A stretch of DNA of 64,000 nt from Rheinheimera sp. (GTDB taxonomy: Bacteria > Pseudomonadota > Gammaproteobacteria > Enterobacterales > Alteromonadaceae): assembly GCA_003543135.1 (NCBI GenBank), contig DPJG01000033.1, forward strand, positions 116,057 to 180,056, written 5' to 3'. Both the position numbers and the translations under genes were made by a program. Below the pieces are notes generated by a model. It searched no databases, had not been told where the DNA came from, and saw nothing but the letters and a program-made list of their open reading frames with translations. Shown piece after piece: positions 26,608 through 38,893 of the stretch (the first letter of the stretch is position 1; each line of letters starts with the position of its first letter).

Positions 26608-27051
26608 TTAGCTTAGCTTGCTTTTCACCAGACCGCTCAAAGCGCCCATATCGGTGCGACCCTGAACCTGTGGTTTTAGCCATGCCATCACTTTGGCCAT
26701 GTCTTGCATTGAGCTGGCTCCTGTCGCGGCCACTGCCTGCGTCAGTAAATCATTCAGCTCAGCCTGAGTTAAGGCTTGCGGTAAAAACTGCTCAATAATC
26801 GCAATTTCAGCCAGCTCTGTTTCAGCGAGGTCTGCTCTGCCACCGGCAGCATATTGACTTGCTGACTCTTTGCGTTGTTTTGACATTTTAGTCAGAACTG
26901 CAAGAACGTTGGCATCATCAGGTACCATTTGCAGGTCGATTTGGCGTTGTTTAACTTCAGCCAGTGCCATGCGGATGGTATTCAGACGCAATTTGTCTTT
27001 GGCACGCATTGCGTCTTTTTGTGCTTCCTGAAGTTGCTCTAACAGAGCCAT
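26608..27051 (-). CDS. GatB/YqeY domain protein
   Basis: 147 residues, standard length for stand-alone YqeY. Two helical parts: LEQLQEAQKDAMRAKDKLRLNTIRM and the C-terminal MAWLKPQVQGRTDMGALSGLVKS, the latter like the tRNA-binding tail of GatB. The molecular role of the free-standing protein is not established. It sits between rpsU (15-base gap) and dnaG, the usual arrangement in Alteromonadales-like genomes. Confidence 0.93.
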   Translation of the reverse strand: MALLEQLQEAQKDAMRAKDKLRLNTIRMALAEVKQRQIDLQMVPDDANVLAVLTKMSKQRKESASQYAAGGRADLAETELAEIAIIEQFLPQALTQAELNDLLTQAVAATGASSMQDMAKVMAWLKPQVQGRTDMGALSGLVKSKLS

Positions 27052-27066
27052 CTGAGGAGTCCGATC

Positions 27067-27282
27067 TTAGTAAAGCTTGATACGACGTGCGTTTTCGCGA
27101 GAAAGCTTTTTCATGTGGCGCTTAACAGCAGCAGCTTTCTTACGTTTACGAACCCACGTTGGCTTCTCGAAAAATTCTTTGGCGCGTACGTCAGCTAATA
27201 CACCAGCTTTTTCGCAAGAACGTTTGAAACGACGTAAAGCAACGTCAAATGGTTCGTTTTCTTTTACTTTCACTACAGGCAT
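27067..27282 (-). CDS. rpsU: 30S ribosomal protein bS21
   Basis: 71 residues, the full length for bS21, starting [21 protein letters not shown] and ending in a basic tail. Takes part in early mRNA-ribosome pairing during initiation. The leader has a strong GAGGTGAG ribosome site. First gene of the macromolecular-synthesis operon, divergent from tsaD, as in E. coli. Confidence 0.98.
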   Translation of the reverse strand: MPVVKVKENEPFDVALRRFKRSCEKAGVLADVRAKEFFEKPTWVRKRKKAAAVKRHMKKLSRENARRIKLY

Positions 27283-27466
27283 TAAAATCTCACCTCGGTT
27301 AATCTGGATACCGCGTTCTGGTCAGCGGCTAACCAATACGTTTAAATTTGGTGCGGCATTTTACTCAAAAGCCTGACCCAAAGTAAAGCAAATATATGCT
27401 TTGCTGGCTCTGTTGACCAGATCCCGTTACAATCCGCGGCTTCGAGGTCAGTAATGGGGCAAAAAA

Positions 27467-28480
27467 ATGCGGGTTCTTGGGATTGAAACTTCCTGTGACG
27501 AGACGGCTATTGCGGTTTATGACGGTAAACAGGGTTTATTAAGCCATGTGTTGTACAGTCAGATTGCGTTACATGCCCAATATGGTGGTGTGGTGCCTGA
27601 GTTGGCGTCACGTGATCATATCCGCAAAACTTTGCCGCTGATCCAGCAGGCGCTGACTGAAGCAAACTGCACAGCAGATAGCATAGATGCGGTTGCTTAT
27701 ACAGCCGGCCCTGGCCTTGCCGGCGCTTTATTGGTTGGCGCCGCTATTGGCCGCAGTCTGGCTTTTGCCTGGGGTAAACCTGCGCTGGCGGTGCATCATA
27801 TGGAAGGGCATTTATTGGCTCCTATGCTGGAAGCCAATGCGCCGGCCTTTCCTTTTATTGCGCTGTTAGTGTCCGGTGGCCATACCCAGTTGGTGAAAGT
27901 GGATGGCATTGGTTTATACGAGTTGCTGGGCGAGTCGGTGGATGATGCCGCCGGTGAAGCTTTTGATAAAACAGCCAAATTAATGGGGCTGGATTATCCG
28001 GGTGGACCCTTACTTGCCAAACTTGCAACACAAGGCGATGCCAAAAAATACAAATTTCCACGCCCTATGACCGACAGACCTGGCCTTGATTTTAGTTTTA
28101 GTGGTTTAAAAACAGCAGCCGCCAATGTGATTGCCAGTGAAGGCAATAGCCCGCAGGTGCAGGCAGATATTGCCGCTTCTTTTCAGCAGGCTGTGGTCGA
28201 TACCCTGGTGTTTAAATGCCGGCGGGCCCTGCAGGAAACGGGGTTGAAACGACTGGTGGTGGCAGGTGGCGTCAGTGCCAATCAGTCACTGCGTGAACAG
28301 CTGGAGCAGCTGTTAAAAAGTCTTAAAGGTGAAGTCTATTATCCGCGTAAAGAATTCTGCACCGACAATGGTGCCATGATTGCCTATGCCGGTTATCAGC
28401 GTCTGATGGCTGGACAACAGCAGGATTTAACCATAGGCGTCACACCACGCTGGCCTATGACGCAGCTGCCACCGCTTTAA
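27467..28480 (+). CDS. tsaD: tRNA N6-threonylcarbamoyladenosine synthase subunit TsaD
   Basis: 337 residues. ASKHA-fold protein that, with TsaB and TsaE, transfers the threonylcarbamoyl group to A37 of ANN-reading tRNAs. [16 protein letters not shown] opens the protein; the metal-binding HHMEGH and the FSFSGLKTA and VAGGVSANQ segments are all present. Divergent from rpsU across 184 bases. pabA follows after 27 bases and may be co-transcribed. Confidence 0.98.
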   Translation: MRVLGIETSCDETAIAVYDGKQGLLSHVLYSQIALHAQYGGVVPELASRDHIRKTLPLIQQALTEANCTADSIDAVAYTAGPGLAGALLVGAAIGRSLAFAWGKPALAVHHMEGHLLAPMLEANAPAFPFIALLVSGGHTQLVKVDGIGLYELLGESVDDAAGEAFDKTAKLMGLDYPGGPLLAKLATQGDAKKYKFPRPMTDRPGLDFSFSGLKTAAANVIASEGNSPQVQADIAASFQQAVVDTLVFKCRRALQETGLKRLVVAGGVSANQSLREQLEQLLKSLKGEVYYPRKEFCTDNGAMIAYAGYQRLMAGQQQDLTIGVTPRWPMTQLPPL

Positions 28481-28507
28481 TACAGCAGGGCACAGAAGGG
28501 TTATCTG

Positions 28508-29095
28508 ATGTTATTGATGATCGACAATTACGACTCTTTTACCTACAACCTGGTGCAGTATTTTGCAGAGCTTGGGCAGGATGTTGTGGTGCGGCGTAAT
28601 AACGAGATTTCGCTGGCAGATATAGCTGCATTGACGCCTGATTATCTGGTGATTTCTCCTGGTCCCTGCACCCCGAATGAAGCCGGAATTTCGCTGGAGG
28701 CCATACGGCGTTTTGCCGGTGAAATTCCAATCTTAGGGGTTTGTTTAGGTCATCAGGCGATAGCTCAGGCTTTTGGCGCTCAGGTGGTGCGGGCCCGTCA
28801 GGTGATGCATGGCAAAAACTCTTTGATTAAACACAATAACTTGTCGGTGTTTCAGGGATTAAACAATCCTTTGAGTGTCACTCGTTATCACTCTTTGGTG
28901 GTTGCCGCCGACACTTTATCTGATGAGTTTGTGCTGACGGCCTGGACTGAACAGGCTGATGGTGGCGTGGATGAAGTGATGGGCATGATGCATCGTACTT
29001 TGCCACTACATTCAGTGCAGTTTCACCCTGAGGCGATTTTAACTGAGCAGGGACATCAGCTTTTGGCGAATTTTCTGGCAATAACACGCCGTTAA
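28508..29095 (+). CDS. pabA: Aminodeoxychorismate synthase glutamine amidotransferase subunit
   Basis: 195 residues. Class I glutamine amidotransferase: nucleophile Cys in [14 protein letters not shown] and the His/Glu pair in [11 protein letters not shown]. It supplies ammonia to PabB for 4-aminobenzoate and folate; the same family also serves anthranilate synthase (TrpG), and one protein may do both. The start [18 protein letters not shown] and position near the acetylornithine-type transaminase gene favour PabA. No trp gene is in the window. Confidence 0.9.
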   Translation: MLLMIDNYDSFTYNLVQYFAELGQDVVVRRNNEISLADIAALTPDYLVISPGPCTPNEAGISLEAIRRFAGEIPILGVCLGHQAIAQAFGAQVVRARQVMHGKNSLIKHNNLSVFQGLNNPLSVTRYHSLVVAADTLSDEFVLTAWTEQADGGVDEVMGMMHRTLPLHSVQFHPEAILTEQGHQLLANFLAITRR

Positions 29096-29169
29096 ACGAC
29101 TCTTGGTTGACAGTGTTTAGGCGTAATTGCACACTGACCTGCTATTAAATGAGGGAAAGCTAAAACAGC

Positions 29170-30288
29170 ATGTCGATTGCAGTAGTGTTACAACAGCGTT
29201 TTTTTGATTGCATCCTTGAAGTCAGTCCGGATCAAGCCCGGATCGGCGTGAAACGTTCTTCGCAGCAAGCTGCTGCCGCCTCAGATAAAAGAACCTTATT
29301 GGCTGTTGAGCAACAAGCCATGCAAAGCCGTCAGGCCGGTGTGGTTGCCAAACAGCAGTTTCTGGAATTTACCCAGGCCCATTTGCATGATCAAGTGGCT
29401 GAAGAGCTGTTTTTAAAACTCAGTAAATTTGAAACTGTGTCTAATACAGTGTTTAACCTGGCCGATGGTTTTCCTGCGGTGCTGGATGCGCTGAGCGCTA
29501 AAGCTGTGACACTGAGCCAGCTTGAAGCTTTGATCAATCCGGTGGATTGGCTTAAAGAAGATTTACTGAAGCTGGCCAATCAGCCGCAATACCGCAAAAA
29601 AGTCGCTACTTCTTTTGTCAAAGAGCTGAAAGTGGCGTTAGGCATGTTTGGCATTGAAAGCCTGAAACAAATTATTCCGCTGTTTGCTTTTAAACGTTGC
29701 CTGCCGCACTCCACCGACCCTTTTACCCGTTTTAAAAGCAATATCTGGGAATACAGCATGGCGGTGGCGATGGCGGCAAAACGTCTGGCTGAAGAAAGTG
29801 GTGACAATGCTTTTGTCGCCTTTTGCACCGGTTTATTCCAAAGCCTGGGTTATCTAGTGGTCACCCGCACTTATCTGCGCACTTACGCCCAGGTTAAGCA
29901 GGATGCATTACTGAAAGCCCGGGATGCCCGCGACACTGAGCTGACCAATGCGCTGGATAGTCTGAATGCCGATGCCAGCTTCCTGACAAGTTGTTTTGCT
30001 GAGTTTTCCGCTTTTATCAGCGCCGATTTAGTGTCGAAATGGCAGTTAAAACGGATGCCGCTGGGGCAGACTTTAGACCAGCTGGCAGAAGGTATTGGTT
30101 TTCAGGGTGCTGGGCCTTTGGCCAAACTGGTACAGCAGGCTGATTATTTTGCCCAGGCGCAGTGGCTGAAACGCAACCGCCAGTTGTCAGAAGCTGAGGA
30201 TTTATTGTGGCGTCAGCAAGTGCAACTAAGACCCGAATATCTGGAAATTCTGCAAAATACCCGGCTGGATAAAGTCAGCCTCGAATAA
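29170..30288 (+). CDS. HDOD-domain protein
   Basis: 372 residues. The central and C-terminal part is an HDOD domain (NPVDWLKEDLLKLANQP ... FKSNIWEYSMAVAMAAKRLAEE), an HD-like fold without clear metal ligands; the N-terminal about 100 residues are unassigned. HDOD proteins act in signalling, often with c-di-GMP systems, but this one has no attached GGDEF or EAL domain. Stands between pabA and argM; the long inverted repeat at 30313-30360 follows it. Confidence 0.8.
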   Translation: MSIAVVLQQRFFDCILEVSPDQARIGVKRSSQQAAAASDKRTLLAVEQQAMQSRQAGVVAKQQFLEFTQAHLHDQVAEELFLKLSKFETVSNTVFNLADGFPAVLDALSAKAVTLSQLEALINPVDWLKEDLLKLANQPQYRKKVATSFVKELKVALGMFGIESLKQIIPLFAFKRCLPHSTDPFTRFKSNIWEYSMAVAMAAKRLAEESGDNAFVAFCTGLFQSLGYLVVTRTYLRTYAQVKQDALLKARDARDTELTNALDSLNADASFLTSCFAEFSAFISADLVSKWQLKRMPLGQTLDQLAEGIGFQGAGPLAKLVQQADYFAQAQWLKRNRQLSEAEDLLWRQQVQLRPEYLEILQNTRLDKVSLE

Positions 30289-31815
<1,527 letters not shown>

Positions 31816-32010
31816 GCATCAAAGCGCTGTTATGGCAGCGCCGCCCGGATTGTCAGTGCAGCACTGCGCCGGCAGTCTGAGCGAACCCGGCCAGTTGAGG
31901 CGGGTCAAATGAGTAGCTGTGACAATAAGCCAATACAGGCGGCACAGCATAAATAAAGCAAAAAAAATGGCAGGACTGAAGCACCTGCCACCCAATTGGA
32001 GTAAGCGACG

Positions 32011-33027
32011 ATGATGATTATTCGCCCAATCCGCGCTGCTGATTATCCTGCACTCTATGAGATGGCAGTCGAATCCGGCCACGGTTTTACCTCTTTGCCG
32101 GTCAACGATGAATTGTTGCAGCGCAAAATTAACCGCTCTGAAGCCTCTTTTGCCAAAGAGATCCAAAAACCCGGTGACGAAGGTTATTTGTTTGTGCTGG
32201 AAGACACAGACACCGGCCATATTTGTGGTACCAGTGCCATAGAAGCCGCTGTTGGTCTGGATGATGCGTTTTATCATTATCACCTGGGCAAAGTGGTGCA
32301 TACCTCAAGGGCGCTGGGGGTGTACAACACAGTTGATATTCTGACTTTGTGTAACGACTACACAGGTGCCACTGAACTTTGCACCCTATTCCTTCGGGAA
32401 AACCGCAGGTTAAAACACAATGGTAAGTTATTGTCCAGGTTCCGCTTTTTGTTTATGGCGGAATTTCGTGAGCGTTTTGCCGACCGGGTGATTGCCGAAA
32501 TGCGTGGTGTGTCGGATGAAAAAGGCAATTCGCCGTTCTGGCAATGGCTGGAAGAGCACTTTTTTTCGGTGGACTTTCCAACTGCAGACTACCTGACCGG
32601 CATAGGGCAAAAGGTATTTATTGCTGAATTGATGCCCAAATACCCGATTTACGTCAGTTTACTCAGTAAAGAAGCACAGGCAGTGATTGGTCAGGTGCAT
32701 GAAAAAACCAAACCAGCTTTGGCGTTGCTGCACTCTGAAGGTTTTTCCACCACAGGTTATGTCGACATTTTTGATGCAGGTCCGACAGTGGAAGCCAAGC
32801 TTGAGCATATCCGCACAGCGCGCAACAGCCGCCGTTTGCAGGTGCGGGTCAAAGATGTCAGCGGTGGTCAGCCTTATCTGATTTGTAATACCGACCGGAT
32901 GAATTTCCGTGCCGGTTGGGCCCATTTACATGTCAGTGAAAGCAGTGACGAAGTGAATCTGCCGCTGGATATTGCCGCGGGTTTACAGGTGCAGGATGGC
33001 GACTGGGTGCGGTTAGCACGGTTATAA
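32011..33027 (+). CDS. astA: Arginine N-succinyltransferase
   Basis: 338 residues. Starts MMIIRPIRAADYPALYEM, as in AstA proteins, with ESGHGFTSLPVN and the later LFLRENRRLKHNG. Transfers succinyl from succinyl-CoA to arginine, first step of the pathway. GGAG lies 9 bases upstream. A 195-base gap after argM contains a GC-rich hairpin but no clear terminator; astD follows after 27 bases. Confidence 0.96.
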   Translation: MMIIRPIRAADYPALYEMAVESGHGFTSLPVNDELLQRKINRSEASFAKEIQKPGDEGYLFVLEDTDTGHICGTSAIEAAVGLDDAFYHYHLGKVVHTSRALGVYNTVDILTLCNDYTGATELCTLFLRENRRLKHNGKLLSRFRFLFMAEFRERFADRVIAEMRGVSDEKGNSPFWQWLEEHFFSVDFPTADYLTGIGQKVFIAELMPKYPIYVSLLSKEAQAVIGQVHEKTKPALALLHSEGFSTTGYVDIFDAGPTVEAKLEHIRTARNSRRLQVRVKDVSGGQPYLICNTDRMNFRAGWAHLHVSESSDEVNLPLDIAAGLQVQDGDWVRLARL

Positions 33028-34518
<1,491 letters not shown>

Positions 34519-34542
34519 CCAGGGCGCTTGAGCCATCCAAAT

Positions 34543-34571
34543 CAGGGGCACTTTGATGCCCCTGTTTTTTT
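34543..34571 (+). terminator. Terminator after astD
   Basis: CAGGGGCA-CTTTGA-TGCCCCTG stem followed by seven T, 24 bases after the astD stop. Confidence 0.9.
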
Positions 34572-34710
34572 AATTGGAGTTTCAGTTTTTTGCCGGCGTT
34601 GTGCAACGACACTTTTAATAAAAATATTTTTGTTCAGTGCTTTACGCTGCTTCGCGTTCTGTGGCAGATTTGACTACTCTTTCACTACTTCGCTTTTTTT
34701 GGTTAATCGC

Positions 34711-35061
34711 ATGGTCACAGATAAACCCGGTTATGAACATCTGATCCAGTTTTTAACTGAACATTTAGCCTTGTTTGAAAAAGCCGGCACCGCCACCTCT
34801 GATGGCAAAACTTTGGGTGTTATTATTGAAGAGCGTATTGCCGAGCAGATCATCCAGCTTTGCACTCAGCATACCGAGCTTGAAACCATTCACCGCAGCC
34901 AGATTATCCGCGAAGTCGACGGCATTATGTATGACTTCCAGGAAGTGCTGGCGTCTGTGTTAAATCGTCCCGCCACCGAAGAGCAAATTGAATTAATTAA
35001 CGAAGTTGCTTTGCTGATTAAAAACCTGTTTGACAACGCTATTGCCCACCTGATGGATTAA
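34711..35061 (+). CDS. Conserved-looking small helical protein, function unknown
   Basis: 116 residues from ATG 34711. Not recognised. It is rich in amphipathic helix (FLTEHLALFEKAG, VIIEERIAEQIIQLC, EEQIELINEVALLIKNLF), acidic, soluble, with no signal peptide, membrane segment or Cys cluster. An upstream extension in the same frame to 34528 runs through the astD terminator and has poor composition, so it is rejected. Sits between astD and the OsmC gene. Codon use is like its neighbours. Confidence 0.7.
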   Translation: MVTDKPGYEHLIQFLTEHLALFEKAGTATSDGKTLGVIIEERIAEQIIQLCTQHTELETIHRSQIIREVDGIMYDFQEVLASVLNRPATEEQIELINEVALLIKNLFDNAIAHLMD

Positions 35062-35143
35062 TCCGGCAAATAGAGCCGCATTGGCTGGCTTGCGCTGCCC
35101 ACATTTTGTAGAATAACCGCCTGATTTTTGATGGAGCAACAAA

Positions 35144-35587
35144 ATGGCAGGCGATAATCAATTACATGCAACGGTAAGCTGGGCTGGCGACAGTAATTTT
35201 ATTGGCCGCTCCGGTACTGGCCATGCGGTGGTGTTTGATTCCAATAAAGATTCCGGCGTAGCGCCAACCCCAATGGAAATGTTGTTAATGTCGGCCGGCG
35301 CCTGTTCATCGGTGGATGTGGTCAGCATTTTGCAAAAAGCCAAACAACAAGTGACAAACTGCCGTGTGGTACTGACCGGCGAGCGGGTTGACACTATTCC
35401 GCGCGTATTTAGCAAAATTCACCTGCATTTTGAAGTGACAGGTTTTGATGTCAGCGAAAAACACGTGGAGCGCGCCGTAAACCTGTCGGCAGAAAAATAC
35501 TGCTCAGTGTCTATTATGTTGCAACAGGCGATGGAAGTGACCCATTCCTTCAGCGTCCACCCTTCTGAAGTTCAGCCGCAAAGCTGA
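35144..35587 (+). CDS. OsmC-family protein (YhfA-like)
   Basis: 147 residues. OsmC fold with one conserved Cys in LLMSAGACSSVDVVSIL and the second region around SAEKYCSVSIML. OsmC proteins remove hydroperoxides; the YhfA branch has no settled role. In E. coli yhfA sits beside prkB and crp; here speD and prkB follow, so the neighbourhood is partly conserved. Confidence 0.9.
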   Translation: MAGDNQLHATVSWAGDSNFIGRSGTGHAVVFDSNKDSGVAPTPMEMLLMSAGACSSVDVVSILQKAKQQVTNCRVVLTGERVDTIPRVFSKIHLHFEVTGFDVSEKHVERAVNLSAEKYCSVSIMLQQAMEVTHSFSVHPSEVQPQS

Positions 35588-35646
35588 GATAAGTTTGAAT
35601 ACACTATACTGCTGGTGCCCGACACCGGCAGTGGAGATTGAATACC

Positions 35647-36465
35647 GTGGTAAAACCTTTTGAAAAATTGAAGCTGCATGGCTTTAACAATTTAACCAAA
35701 AGCTTAAGTTTCAGCATTTACGATATTTGTTATGCCCCGACCGAGCAGGACAGGCAGGAATATATTTCGTATATCGACGAGCAATATAATGCCGATCGTC
35801 TGACCGATATTCTCAGTGAAGTGGTAGACATTATTGGCGCCAATATTCTGAATGTAGCACGTCAGGATTATGATCCGCAGGGCGCCAGCGTGACCATTCT
35901 GGTCTGTGAAGAGCCAATCGATAAACCGGAAAACGCCAAAAGCGATAACTCAGAGCAGCCAGGCCCGTTGCCCGAAGCTGTGGTGGCGCATCTGGATAAA
36001 AGCCATATTTGTGTGCACACCTATCCGGAGCATCACCCACATGGTGGCATCTGTACTTTCCGCGCTGATATTGAGGTGTCGACCTGTGGTGTGATTTCAC
36101 CACTGAAAGCGTTGAATTATCTTATTCACAGTTTTGAGTCGGACATTGTCACCATCGACTACAGAGTGCGGGGTTTTACCCGTGATGTGAATGGCGTTAA
36201 ACACTATATCGACCATCCTATTCATTCGATCCAGAACTTTATGGATGCCAATACCAAAAATGCCTTCCAGATGGTGGATGTGAATGTGTATCAGGAAAAC
36301 CTGTTCCACACCAAGATGATGCTCAAAGAATTTGATTTAAATAATTATTTATTTGGTGCTGGCATAGATTCTCTAAGCAGTGACGAGCAAAAAGACATCA
36401 GTAAAAAAGTAAAACGCGAAATGCGGGAAATTTTTTACGGCCGTAATCTGCCCGATATGAACTGA
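35647..36465 (+). CDS. speD: S-adenosylmethionine decarboxylase proenzyme
   Basis: 272 residues from GTG 35647. The proenzyme cleaves itself at the Ser of [13 protein letters not shown] to form the pyruvoyl group; HNN-type [14 protein letters not shown] at the N-terminus, [17 protein letters not shown] and [19 protein letters not shown] match the E. coli-type (class 1) enzyme. It supplies decarboxylated SAM for spermidine. GGAG (35633-35636) suits GTG 35647; an in-frame TTG at 35638 is only one base from it. No speE follows. Confidence 0.95.
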   Translation: MVKPFEKLKLHGFNNLTKSLSFSIYDICYAPTEQDRQEYISYIDEQYNADRLTDILSEVVDIIGANILNVARQDYDPQGASVTILVCEEPIDKPENAKSDNSEQPGPLPEAVVAHLDKSHICVHTYPEHHPHGGICTFRADIEVSTCGVISPLKALNYLIHSFESDIVTIDYRVRGFTRDVNGVKHYIDHPIHSIQNFMDANTKNAFQMVDVNVYQENLFHTKMMLKEFDLNNYLFGAGIDSLSSDEQKDISKKVKREMREIFYGRNLPDMN

Positions 36466-36486
36466 TGTGCAGATAAATACTTAGCC

Positions 36487-36517
36487 AATAAAAAAACCGC
36501 TGCACGCGGTTTTTTTA
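36487..36517. terminator. Bidirectional terminator between speD and prkB
   Basis: AAAAAAACCGC-TGCAC-GCGGTTTTTTT between two convergent genes, with A and T runs on both sides. Confidence 0.88.
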
Positions 36518-36536
36518 TGCTTGTTCGGCCAGAAAA

Positions 36537-37430
36537 TTATTCCAGCCAGTTCACCTGGCCTCTGGCCTGACGGCGTTTGAGCATCAGCTCTTCTATCAGC
36601 GGCGTTAAAATCAGCTCCATTGCCAACCCCATTTTGCCGCCCGGCACCACCAGCGTATTCACCCGCGACATAAAAGAGCCGTTGATCATCTGCAGGTAAT
36701 AAGGGAAATCCACATGTTTAATGCCGCGAAAGCGGATCACGACAAAACTTTCATCCAAAGACGGAATATCTTTGGCACTAAATGGGTTAGAGGTGTCCAC
36801 CGTTGGCACCCGCTGAAAGTTAATATGAGTGCGTGAAAACTGCGGTGTGATGTGATTGATGTAATCGTCCATGCTACGCACTATGCTGGCCATCACGGCC
36901 TCGCGCGAATGGCCACGCTCTGAAGTGTCGCGGATAATTTTCTGGATCCATTCCAGGTTAACGATAGGCACCATGCCTATCAGTAAATCCACATGCTGCG
37001 CCACATTGTGCTGTTCAGTAACCACACCGCCATGCAGGCCTTCGTAAAACAATAAGTCGGTGTCGGGGCGCAAATCCTGCCAGGGCGTAAAAGTGCCTGG
37101 CAACTGGTTATAAGGCACGGCTTCATCAAAGGTGTGCAGATAACGCCTTACTTTGGCCATGCCCTGTTCGGCATAACTGGCAAAACAGTTTTCCAGCGCA
37201 GTAAAATCGTTGGCTTCGGCGCCAAAATAGCTGATGTATTTGCCTTGCTCTTTGGCTTTACGGATGGCAACGTCCATTTCCGGACGGCTGAATTTATGAA
37301 AACAGTCGCCTTCCACCATGGCAGCATCAATGCCTAAGCTTCTGAATATATGCGAAAAAGAGTTAGTGGTGGTGCTGGTGCCGGCGCCACTGGAACCTGT
37401 GACGGCAATAATAGGATTGCGTTCTGACAT
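36537..37430 (-). CDS. prkB: Phosphoribulokinase-family protein
   Basis: 297 residues. P-loop GSSGAGTSTTTNSF, FYEGLHGG and VNLEWIQKIIRD are typical of phosphoribulokinases. It belongs to the PrkB type found in heterotrophs such as E. coli, where the physiological substrate is not known; no other Calvin-cycle gene is in the window. Convergent with speD and close to the yhfA-like gene, as in enterics. Confidence 0.9.
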   Translation of the reverse strand: MSERNPIIAVTGSSGAGTSTTTNSFSHIFRSLGIDAAMVEGDCFHKFSRPEMDVAIRKAKEQGKYISYFGAEANDFTALENCFASYAEQGMAKVRRYLHTFDEAVPYNQLPGTFTPWQDLRPDTDLLFYEGLHGGVVTEQHNVAQHVDLLIGMVPIVNLEWIQKIIRDTSERGHSREAVMASIVRSMDDYINHITPQFSRTHINFQRVPTVDTSNPFSAKDIPSLDESFVVIRFRGIKHVDFPYYLQMINGSFMSRVNTLVVPGGKMGLAMELILTPLIEELMLKRRQARGQVNWLE

Positions 37431-37545
37431 AACTTCTGTGCCTCATTTGCCTTGGCCTTACCATAAAGGATAAAGTGAAAACTTCGCAACCGCTTTTGTC
37501 GTGCCAGGGCAAAGCCGCCGTATCACTTATAAAGGAAGGACCTTG

Positions 37546-38442
37546 ATGGCTGTTCTTAAAAAGCTTTTGTTTATCAGTACGTTTTCTGCTGCCAGTCTGG
37601 TTCAGGCACAAACGGCAGCGCCACAGTTTGATATTTATCTGGCTGATTTACATCAGCAAAAAATCAGTCATGTCAAAAAGGTGAATAACAACAGCGGTTA
37701 CCAGAATCAGCCTGCTTTTAGCAGTGATGGCCGCTTTTTATACTGGACCTCAGAGCAAAAAAACGGCGATGCCAGTCAGATGGATATTGCCAGCCTGGAG
37801 CTTAGCACCGGCAAAACCGGTCTGTACCGTGCAACAACACTGAGTGAATTTTCACCTACTGTTCTGCCAGACGCTGCCTTGTCGGCTGTAGTGGTCGAAG
37901 CCGATGGCACTCAGCGGTTATGGCGTATTCCGGCTCAGGGCGAGGCCAAAGCCTTGTTTGCCGAGCCAAAAGACGTGGGTTATCACGCCTGGGGCCCGCA
38001 AGGGGATTTATTGTTATTTATTCTGGGCAAAGACGAAGCCGACCATCAGATTGCTTATCGCAGTAGTACAGGTGAATTAAAAACGCTGGCAAAAAATATC
38101 GGCCGTGCGCTGGCGTGGCGCCCTGGCAGCCAGCAAGGATACTTTACTGAAAAACAAGGGGATAGATTGTCGTTAAGTTGGTTTGATACTGGCAGCAATA
38201 CACTCAAATCCAAACAGTTATTGTTGCCACAAGCAGGGCAGGATCTGCGCTGGTTGAACACAAATACATTATTAGTATCGGCCGGCAGCAGCATTTATAG
38301 CTGGCAACCGGGAGCAAACAGCTGGCAGCTCTGGCTGGATTTAAGCAAAAGCTGCAACGGCAGTGTCAGCCGTTTTAGCATCAGCCCGGATCAGCAGAAA
38401 CTGGCCTTTGTCTGCCAGCCAAAAGTGGAGAGCGCAACATGA
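37546..38442 (+). CDS. TolB-like beta-propeller exported protein
   Basis: 298 residues from ATG 37546 with AAGGAAGGA upstream. Signal peptide to about residue 22 (cut near VQA). Repeated WD40/PD40-like blades: PAFSSDGRFLYWTS, SEFSPTVLPDAA, AWGPQGDLLLF and FSISPDQQKLAFVC. Likely periplasmic, function unknown. Its stop overlaps the start of the MAPEG gene (ATGA), so they are made together. Confidence 0.8.
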   Translation: MAVLKKLLFISTFSAASLVQAQTAAPQFDIYLADLHQQKISHVKKVNNNSGYQNQPAFSSDGRFLYWTSEQKNGDASQMDIASLELSTGKTGLYRATTLSEFSPTVLPDAALSAVVVEADGTQRLWRIPAQGEAKALFAEPKDVGYHAWGPQGDLLLFILGKDEADHQIAYRSSTGELKTLAKNIGRALAWRPGSQQGYFTEKQGDRLSLSWFDTGSNTLKSKQLLLPQAGQDLRWLNTNTLLVSAGSSIYSWQPGANSWQLWLDLSKSCNGSVSRFSISPDQQKLAFVCQPKVESAT

Positions 38443-38834
38443 GTGTATTAATTTGGGTGGCTTTTGCCTTGGTGTTGGTGATTTACCTGGCGCGTATTCC
38501 GGTCATTCAGGCACAAAAAAAACTGGGCGGTTATGACTATCATAATCCACGCGCGCAACAGGCTAAACTGGAAGGTTTGGGCCAGCGTGCCAATGCGGCG
38601 CATCACAATAGTTTTGAAGCTTTGCAGTTGTATCTGGCGGCTTTTATTGCTTGTGTCGCCAGTGGCAACACTGATGTTTTAATGCAGCAGCTGGCGGTGT
38701 TTTATCTGATTTGCCGGGTGGCATTTGTGCTGTTGTACTGGCTGGATAAAGCGTATTTGCGTTCAGCTGTTTGGGTGCTTGGCTGTGCCGCTATTTTAAC
38801 CATGCTGGTGCGCGCTGCTTTAGCTGCGGCCTGA
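38439..38834 (+). CDS. MAPEG family membrane protein
   Basis: 131 residues, four hydrophobic helices. The RANAAHHNSFEALQLYLAAF segment after helix 1 is the MAPEG signature. Bacterial members may bind glutathione or fatty-acid-derived substrates; the substrate here is unknown. Translationally coupled to the upstream propeller protein and followed by a terminator. Confidence 0.92.
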   Translation: MSVLIWVAFALVLVIYLARIPVIQAQKKLGGYDYHNPRAQQAKLEGLGQRANAAHHNSFEALQLYLAAFIACVASGNTDVLMQQLAVFYLICRVAFVLLYWLDKAYLRSAVWVLGCAAILTMLVRAALAAA

Positions 38835-38853
38835 TCCAAACCTCAACTTAACA

Positions 38854-38876
38854 CAAAGGGGCCATTGGCCCCTTTG
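38854..38876. terminator. Terminator between MAPEG and nuclease genes
   Basis: CAAAGGGGCC-ATT-GGCCCCTTTG perfect stem between convergent genes, with TTGTTT after it on the plus strand. Confidence 0.75.
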
Positions 38877-38893
38877 TTGTTTCTTATCAGCTA

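Noticed and set aside
31824-31841. GCGCTG-TTATGG-CAGCGC hairpin after argM
   Set aside because: Only 6 bp and no T run; not called as a terminator.
34528-34710. N-terminal extension of the small gene at 34711
   Set aside because: Would be translated through the astD terminator and has poor, Phe/Cys/Arg-rich composition.
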